Assembly: GCA_045603545.1 (NCBI GenBank)
Contig: JAZUMG010000022.1
Span: 28,663-92,662 of the forward strand
Reading direction: 5' to 3'
Source: CAAGNP01 sp045603545
Lineage (GTDB): Bacteria; Bacteroidota; Bacteroidia; Bacteroidales; UBA932
DNA: 64,000 bases
The position numbers and the translations under genes are program-made. Shown here piece after piece: positions 59,818-64,000 of the stretch. Position 1 is the stretch's first letter, and each line of letters begins with the position of its first letter. The notes beneath the pieces were generated by a model. It had not been told where the DNA came from. It saw nothing but the letters and a program-made list of their open reading frames with translations, and made no database searches.

Positions 59818-60210
59818 CTAACGTTTGCTGAATTGGAAGCGTCTGCGAGCACCAGGCTGACCAGGTTTCTTTCTCTCAACCTCGCGAGCATCACGAGTCA
59901 AGAAACCATTGGTTTTAAGCACTGAACGGTAAGCCTCTTTGTCAACTTCACACAAAGCGCGTGAGATAGCTAGACGAAGAGCCTCTGCCTGACCTTTGAT
60001 TCCACCGCCATCAAGATTAACTTTGATGTCGAATTTCTCAAGGGTACCAGTAACATTTAAAGGCTGTTTTACGATGTAACGAAGAGCCTCTTCTTTGAAG
60101 TACTCATCAAGAGGACGGTCGTTGATAGTAATGTTACCTTTACCTGTTGTGTTCACATAAACGCGAGCAACAGCTGATTTACGTCTTCCAAGGGCGTTAA
60201 TTACTTCCAT
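59818..60210 (-). CDS. rpsI: 30S ribosomal protein S9
   Basis: A 130-residue protein with ALGRRKSAVARVYVNTTGKG, DEYFKEEALRYIVKQPLNVT, GGGIKGQAEALRLAISRAL and the KKPGQPGARRRFQFSKR end that reaches the P-site tRNA. The length is standard. It is 4 bases after rplM. Confidence 0.97.
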   Translation of the reverse strand: MEVINALGRRKSAVARVYVNTTGKGNITINDRPLDEYFKEEALRYIVKQPLNVTGTLEKFDIKVNLDGGGIKGQAEALRLAISRALCEVDKEAYRSVLKTNGFLTRDAREVERKKPGQPGARRRFQFSKR

Positions 60211-60214
60211 CTGT

Positions 60215-60670
60215 TTACTTTAGTTCGTTTAAGTTAATAATTTTTGGATTTTGAGCTTGGTGTGGATGCTCAGGACCTGCATAAACATGAAGGTTTCTGA
60301 ATAGATCTGCGCCAAGAATGTTTTTAGGAAGCATACCTCTTACAGCTTCCTCTACTACGAAAGTCGGTTTTGAAGCCAATCTCTCTTTAGGGGTAGCAAA
60401 GCGTTGACCACCTGGATAACCAGTGTGATGAACATAAACTTTGTCAGTTAGCTTTTTACCTGTCAAGCGAACTTTTTCAGCGTTGATAACGATTACGTTA
60501 TCACCACAGTCCACGTGAGGAGTAAAGTTAACTTTGTGCTTACCACGTAGCATCACTGCTACTTTTGAAGCTAGCCTACCCAATGCTTGATCGGTGGCAT
60601 CAACTACAACCCATTCCTTGTTTACGGTCTTAGGGTTTGCCGACACTGTTTTGTAACTAAGTGTGTCCAC
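60215..60670 (-). CDS. rplM: 50S ribosomal protein L13
   Basis: A 151-residue L13 with WVVVDATDQALGRLASKVAV, LRGKHKVNFTPHVDCGDNVI, KVYVHHTGYPGGQRFATPKE and GMLPKNILGADLFRNLHVYA. L13 is an early 50S assembly protein. It heads the rplM-rpsI-rpsB-tsf operon behind a strong promoter. Confidence 0.97.
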   Translation of the reverse strand: MDTLSYKTVSANPKTVNKEWVVVDATDQALGRLASKVAVMLRGKHKVNFTPHVDCGDNVIVINAEKVRLTGKKLTDKVYVHHTGYPGGQRFATPKERLASKPTFVVEEAVRGMLPKNILGADLFRNLHVYAGPEHPHQAQNPKIINLNELK

Positions 60671-60730
60671 GATGTTGATTTTTAAGTTAATACATTAATT
60701 TTGTTGCGTCCCCGCACTTTTTCGGGGGTG

Positions 60731-60761
60731 CAAAGATAAGAATAAATTCCTAAAACGCAAA
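60731..60761 (-). promoter_or_regulatory. Promoter of rplM-rpsI-rpsB-tsf
   Basis: TTTG (60761-60758), a 19-base spacer and TATCTTTG (60738-60731) on the minus strand match the consensus fully. The 60-base leader starts with a CCCCG/CGGGG stem (60710-60714 and 60723-60727) near the 5' end. The remaining sequence to the SusD terminator (60762-60828) shows no gene. Confidence 0.85.
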
Positions 60762-60828
60762 ATATCATGAGATTCTGCCAACAAGGGCGGCCGCTCTTAC
60801 TTTGCAGGGACCAAAAAAAAATAAAAAA

Positions 60829-60852
60829 AGAGCACCCCGGAAGAGGTGCTCT
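60829..60852 (-). terminator. Rho-independent terminator after the SusD gene
   Basis: On the minus strand AGAGCACC/GGTGCTCT with an 8-base loop is followed by TTTTTTATTTTTTTTTT. It lies 28 bases after the SusD stop and separates the SusCD operon from rplM. Confidence 0.92.
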
Positions 60853-60880
60853 AATATTATAAGGTATCTAAGACTTCAGA

Positions 60881-62944
60881 TTAGTCCCAATCCCACCATA
60901 CAGGGATGTTCCATACATCAAAGTCAGAAGCGTTGTCAACACCATACTCTCTGTACTGTTCAACTGATTTGTTACACTCAGTTGCGTTGTAACCAGTCTC
61001 GTGTGAGCAATGCATCCAACGTCTTGGATAGTGGTGAGAGTTCTTAGGATCTGGGTTGAATGATGAAGAACCCATAGGTCTGTACTTAGGAGTAGTCATA
61101 CCTTCGTAAACTACACCGTAGTTACCTACAGTACCAGCGCTGTAGTTGTAACGACGAACGTCGTTCCAGTTCTGGTAGTCAACACCCATAGCGATAACTT
61201 TCTGCATCATGATGTCAGCCATAGTAAGAGCAGCTGCAGACTGTGCAACAGCAGCACTTGCCATATAAGCGTCGATGTCAGCCTGTGGAATAGGGCTGTA
61301 AGCAAATGCTACATCGAAACCACGAGCAGTCTTACCACACTCGATACCAGTCCAGGTAGCAAGTTTAGCATTCATCTGAGCAAAGTGCTCTTTGATAGCT
61401 GTCTTGTAAGCCTCATATGCACCAGCGGTGTTACCCTGACGGAATAGAACCTCAGCTTTGATGAAGTTCATCTCAGCAGCTGTACAGATGTAAGAGTCTG
61501 AGTCAATTCTTGTATAGAATGAACCAGTACCCTGAACATAACCAAGACGACGGGTATCAGCAGAAACACCTGAATAGTAGCAGTTCATATCGTTAGCAGC
61601 AAGACCTTGAGTCTCGAATACACCATCAGAACGAAGCTGAACGAACTTGATATCCTCTACATATAGAGGGTTGTTGTCGTTAACGTACATTGCACCAGGT
61701 TTGTAGGTAACAATTACACTATCAGCAGCATCCTCTACTGTACAGTTCTCAGGAATATAGTATTTGTCAAATACAGCTTTGAAAGCGTCTACAGATACAT
61801 AGTATTTCTCAATGGTCTCTTTAGCATAAGCTTTTCTAACATCTTTAAGAGCAAGAGTTAGATAGCCATTCAAGTTACCAGATACCATACGGTTATCTTT
61901 CCAACCATCATAAACACCTGTTACATCAACACCTTCGTCTCTTAGCCATTCGTAATCGGTAATTCTGTCACCTTTTACGTCAACAACAGCTTTGTACATT
62001 GCTGAAGGGAGGATCTTGTCAGCACGTGGGTCTTCAACACCTGAACCACGGAAGTTGGTTAGAAGCTGAACGAACCATCTGTTAAGTCTCTGACCTGTAC
62101 CCCAAGCAGCTGAGTCATAAGTTACGTTAGGACCGTAAGCATCACCTACTGTAAAGTTGGTAGAAGCAGTCTCAACGTTGTAGTGTCTCATAGTGATATT
62201 CTCAGAAGTTGTCTTAGGAGCGTTCTCCAAAGCTGCAAGGATAGCAGCTGGATCGTATTTAAGACCGTTCTTCTCAACAGTTACTTTTGAAAGGTTGTTC
62301 AACCAACGAGCTTTAAGACCGTAGCAAAGTTTGATCCATTTCTGAACATCACCACCGTTCCAGATATCACCAGCTGAAAGTGCAGGAGCACCATTCTCCT
62401 GAGGTTTGCTGAAATACTCGATAGCTTTGTCAAGGTCAGCAAGAGAACCTGCATAGATAACCTCACCATTGTCGAATGAAGGGGTGAAGTCCTCACCTAC
62501 AGCGTAGGTATAAGGCATCTCACCGTAAAGGTCAGCCATCATGATAGAACCCATAGCTTTAACTACAAGAGCAGCACCCATATAGTGGTATGCACCGTGC
62601 TCCTCAGCTTTTGCCATAAGGTCAGGAACGTTACAAGCTGCACCAAGGAACCAGTTCTGGTAAACTGTAGTAGAAACACCTGTATCAGGGTTCCAAAGAG
62701 CTTGTTCACCTACAGTTGCAGTTCTAGATGTACCCATTACCACTTGAGCGATAGCAGACGCACGTGTGTTAGCTGTACCCCAAGCGTAAGAATAGTAGTA
62801 TTGTATCCAAGGTAGTCTTACCTCTTCGGTAGCACTCTGGTTACTTGGACTATCAGGGTCGGTATTTACATTCAACCACTCACTACAAGAAGATACTCCA
62901 AGTAGTAGAGCAAATGCCATTACAATGTATAATACTTTTTTCAT
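60881..62944 (-). CDS. SusD/RagB-family nutrient-binding outer-membrane lipoprotein
   Basis: A 687-residue surface lipoprotein of the SusD-like_2 type. The signal MKKVLYIVMAFALLLGVSSC ends in a lipobox Cys; then come SEWLNVNTDPDSPSN (a family start motif), VKAMGSIMMADLYGEMPYTY, YSPIPQADIDAYMASAAVAQ and a C-terminal WNDVRRYNYSAG. It caps the SusC porin and binds a glycan or peptide. It is longer than average SusD (about 500-600) because of insertions in the middle. The ATG at 62944 is preferred over 62956. Arg codons are mainly CGT and AGA, hinting at high expression. Confidence 0.92.
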   Translation of the reverse strand: MKKVLYIVMAFALLLGVSSCSEWLNVNTDPDSPSNQSATEEVRLPWIQYYYSYAWGTANTRASAIAQVVMGTSRTATVGEQALWNPDTGVSTTVYQNWFLGAACNVPDLMAKAEEHGAYHYMGAALVVKAMGSIMMADLYGEMPYTYAVGEDFTPSFDNGEVIYAGSLADLDKAIEYFSKPQENGAPALSAGDIWNGGDVQKWIKLCYGLKARWLNNLSKVTVEKNGLKYDPAAILAALENAPKTTSENITMRHYNVETASTNFTVGDAYGPNVTYDSAAWGTGQRLNRWFVQLLTNFRGSGVEDPRADKILPSAMYKAVVDVKGDRITDYEWLRDEGVDVTGVYDGWKDNRMVSGNLNGYLTLALKDVRKAYAKETIEKYYVSVDAFKAVFDKYYIPENCTVEDAADSVIVTYKPGAMYVNDNNPLYVEDIKFVQLRSDGVFETQGLAANDMNCYYSGVSADTRRLGYVQGTGSFYTRIDSDSYICTAAEMNFIKAEVLFRQGNTAGAYEAYKTAIKEHFAQMNAKLATWTGIECGKTARGFDVAFAYSPIPQADIDAYMASAAVAQSAAALTMADIMMQKVIAMGVDYQNWNDVRRYNYSAGTVGNYGVVYEGMTTPKYRPMGSSSFNPDPKNSHHYPRRWMHCSHETGYNATECNKSVEQYREYGVDNASDFDVWNIPVWWDWD

Positions 62945-62963
62945 ATTGATATCCATTTAATTT

Positions 62964-64000
62964 TTAGAAAGTTAGATTAAGACCGAATGAGAATGATCTT
63001 TGGCTAGGTACACCACAGTAGTCAATACCTACTGAACCAGATCCACCAGTACCAGAACCCATTGAAACCTCAGGGTCCATACCGCCAACGTAGTTGGTTA
63101 CATAGAACAAGTTGTTAGCAGTGAAAGTTGCTACAAGACCTTTAAGAACGTCCTGACCTTTGATTAGGTTAGAGAAGTCGTATGAAAGGTTGATGTTACG
63201 TAGTCTCAACCAGTTTACACTCTGGATGAAGTTGTAAGCGTTTGAGCAGTAGTTGCTCCAGTAGCTTTGAATCATATACTCACCTGAACGAACTGAACCG
63301 TTTACGTTGTAAGACTCACCAGCTTTGTAAGTGATAGAAACAGGCTCCATAGTCTTAGAGTCAACACCTTCTACAGTTACTGAAGTACGGTTGTTCTCAA
63401 GAGTTCTCATTGATTGACCAAGTGAAGTCAAGTAGTATTGAGTACCGTTGTAGATGTCACCACCAAGACGGAAGTCAAACAAGAATGAGAATGAAAGGTC
63501 TTTCCAACGGAAGTTAGAAGTCAAACCACCGATAAGTTTAGGCTCACGGTTACCAACGATGTTGGTAGTGTTACCCTGAAGTTTGTAAAGACCAGTTGCT
63601 GCATCAATCTGATAGCGGCCACCTTCGATCTCTTTGTCAACCATTACAGGGTTACCTTTTTCGTCAACTTTAGGCTCGCCAGTTGTCTTGTCTACATCCT
63701 GAACTTTCTCAGTCTCTCTTAGCCAGTAGTTACCGGTCATACCAAGGAAGTAACCACCGTTAGGGATAGAAGCAGCTTTAACACCACCAATCTGAGCATC
63801 AGTTACATAGAAGTAGTCAACACCTTCTACGAAGTCACCAAGAGTACCACGGTTACCTGACATGTTCAATACAAGATCCCAAGTGAAGTCTTTAGTATCA
63901 ACTGGAGTACCAGTGATCATAAGCTCCATACCCTGGTTCTTAACTGAACCTGAGTTGATAGTCAAGAAGATATAACCGGTTGATTGGCAAAGACGAGGAG
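62964..64000 (-). CDS. SusC/RagA-family TonB-linked outer-membrane protein, C-terminal part
   Basis: A reading frame open from the window edge (64000) to the stop at 62964, about 345 codons of the barrel end. NSGSVKNQGMELMITGTPVD, DFTWDLVLNMSGNRGTLGDF, RWKDLSFSFLFDFRLGGDIY, RLRNINLSYDFSNLIKG and the last strand QRSFSFGLNLTF are SusC hallmarks. It imports the substrate captured by SusD using TonB energy. The N-terminal plug and signal peptide are outside the window. No start codon is in view; it is 19 bases before the SusD gene. Confidence 0.93.
   Translation of the reverse strand, partial: PRLCQSTGYIFLTINSGSVKNQGMELMITGTPVDTKDFTWDLVLNMSGNRGTLGDFVEGVDYFYVTDAQIGGVKAASIPNGGYFLGMTGNYWLRETEKVQDVDKTTGEPKVDEKGNPVMVDKEIEGGRYQIDAATGLYKLQGNTTNIVGNREPKLIGGLTSNFRWKDLSFSFLFDFRLGGDIYNGTQYYLTSLGQSMRTLENNRTSVTVEGVDSKTMEPVSITYKAGESYNVNGSVRSGEYMIQSYWSNYCSNAYNFIQSVNWLRLRNINLSYDFSNLIKGQDVLKGLVATFTANNLFYVTNYVGGMDPEVSMGSGTGGSGSVGIDYCGVPSQRSFSFGLNLTF

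Noticed and set aside
60788..60795. A NotI site (GCGGCCGC) in the gap between rplM and SusD
   Set aside because: One 8-base site in 64 kb is expected by chance. No vector sequence surrounds it.

Overview
This 64 kb window is chromosomal DNA of a member of the Bacteroidota, most likely Bacteroidales. The evidence is a SusC/SusD pair at the right edge, lineage-restricted families (DUF4294, DUF4270, DUF3098, DUF3109, GldH, RicT-type PSP1 protein, PorT-like barrels), the succinate dehydrogenase/fumarate reductase cytochrome b of the Bacteroidetes type, and promoters of the form TTTG-N19/20-TAnnTTTG instead of sigma70 boxes. No tRNA, rRNA, insertion sequence, integrase, phage gene or CRISPR array is visible, and no stretch over about 210 bases lacks a gene. 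This is core genome, densely packed.

Layout. 1-7,777 (minus): the spc/alpha part of the ribosomal protein cluster, from rplP to a truncated rpsM, with secY, map and infA. It begins at rplP with its own promoter, so rpsC and the rest of the S10 operon are not adjacent. 7,984-11,903 (minus): membrane dipeptidase, a dolichyl-phosphate-mannose-synthase-like GT2, a GtrA membrane protein and an ArnT/PMT-like transferase, apparently one lipid-linked sugar operon. 11,944-15,281: DUF4294 (plus) facing lpxH-uppP-DUF3098-ftsX (minus), an envelope and division cluster. 15,384-17,637 (plus): a short GT5 protein overlapping a DUF4270 lipoprotein. 17,649-23,987: fabF-acpP, a C1 aminopeptidase, an ATP-grasp protein, ProX-like deacylase (plus), then miaA and an SGNH hydrolase. 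24,070-29,152 (minus): pgk, then a plsC-like acyltransferase, a BASS transporter and an Omp85-type barrel. 29,244-32,282 (plus): a methyltransferase, lgt and a cysteine desulfidase-like gene. 32,296-37,038: smpB, a lone sdhC-type gene, pyrH-frr (plus), hemW and a coiled-coil membrane protein. 37,132-41,132: two small plus-strand genes, DUF3109 and a catalytically dead M16-like protein. 41,259-47,344 (plus): a tightly overlapping chain TPR-U32-holB-ricT-gldH-trmB. 47,319-49,874 (minus): polyprenyl synthase and two paralogous barrels around trxA. 49,909-56,376 (minus): a tetR-tolC-MFP-RND efflux operon ending in a small PII-like gene. 56,521-60,670: kbl (plus) and rplM-rpsI-rpsB-tsf (minus). 60,881-64,000 (minus): the SusD lipoprotein and the C-terminal part of its SusC porin.

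How it works together. Most genes serve translation (ribosomal proteins, initiation factor 1, EF-Ts, RRF, SmpB, TrmB, MiaA, Map, ProX) and envelope building (SecY, Lgt, UppP, LpxH, polyprenyl synthase, FtsX, sugar transferases, RND pump, OM barrels). The most unusual points are the split ribosomal cluster, several promoters whose -7 box lies only 4-8 bases before the start codon, a full-length M16 protein that has lost all zinc ligands, a PII-like gene in an RND operon, and a perfect 17-bp palindrome in the tetR promoter.
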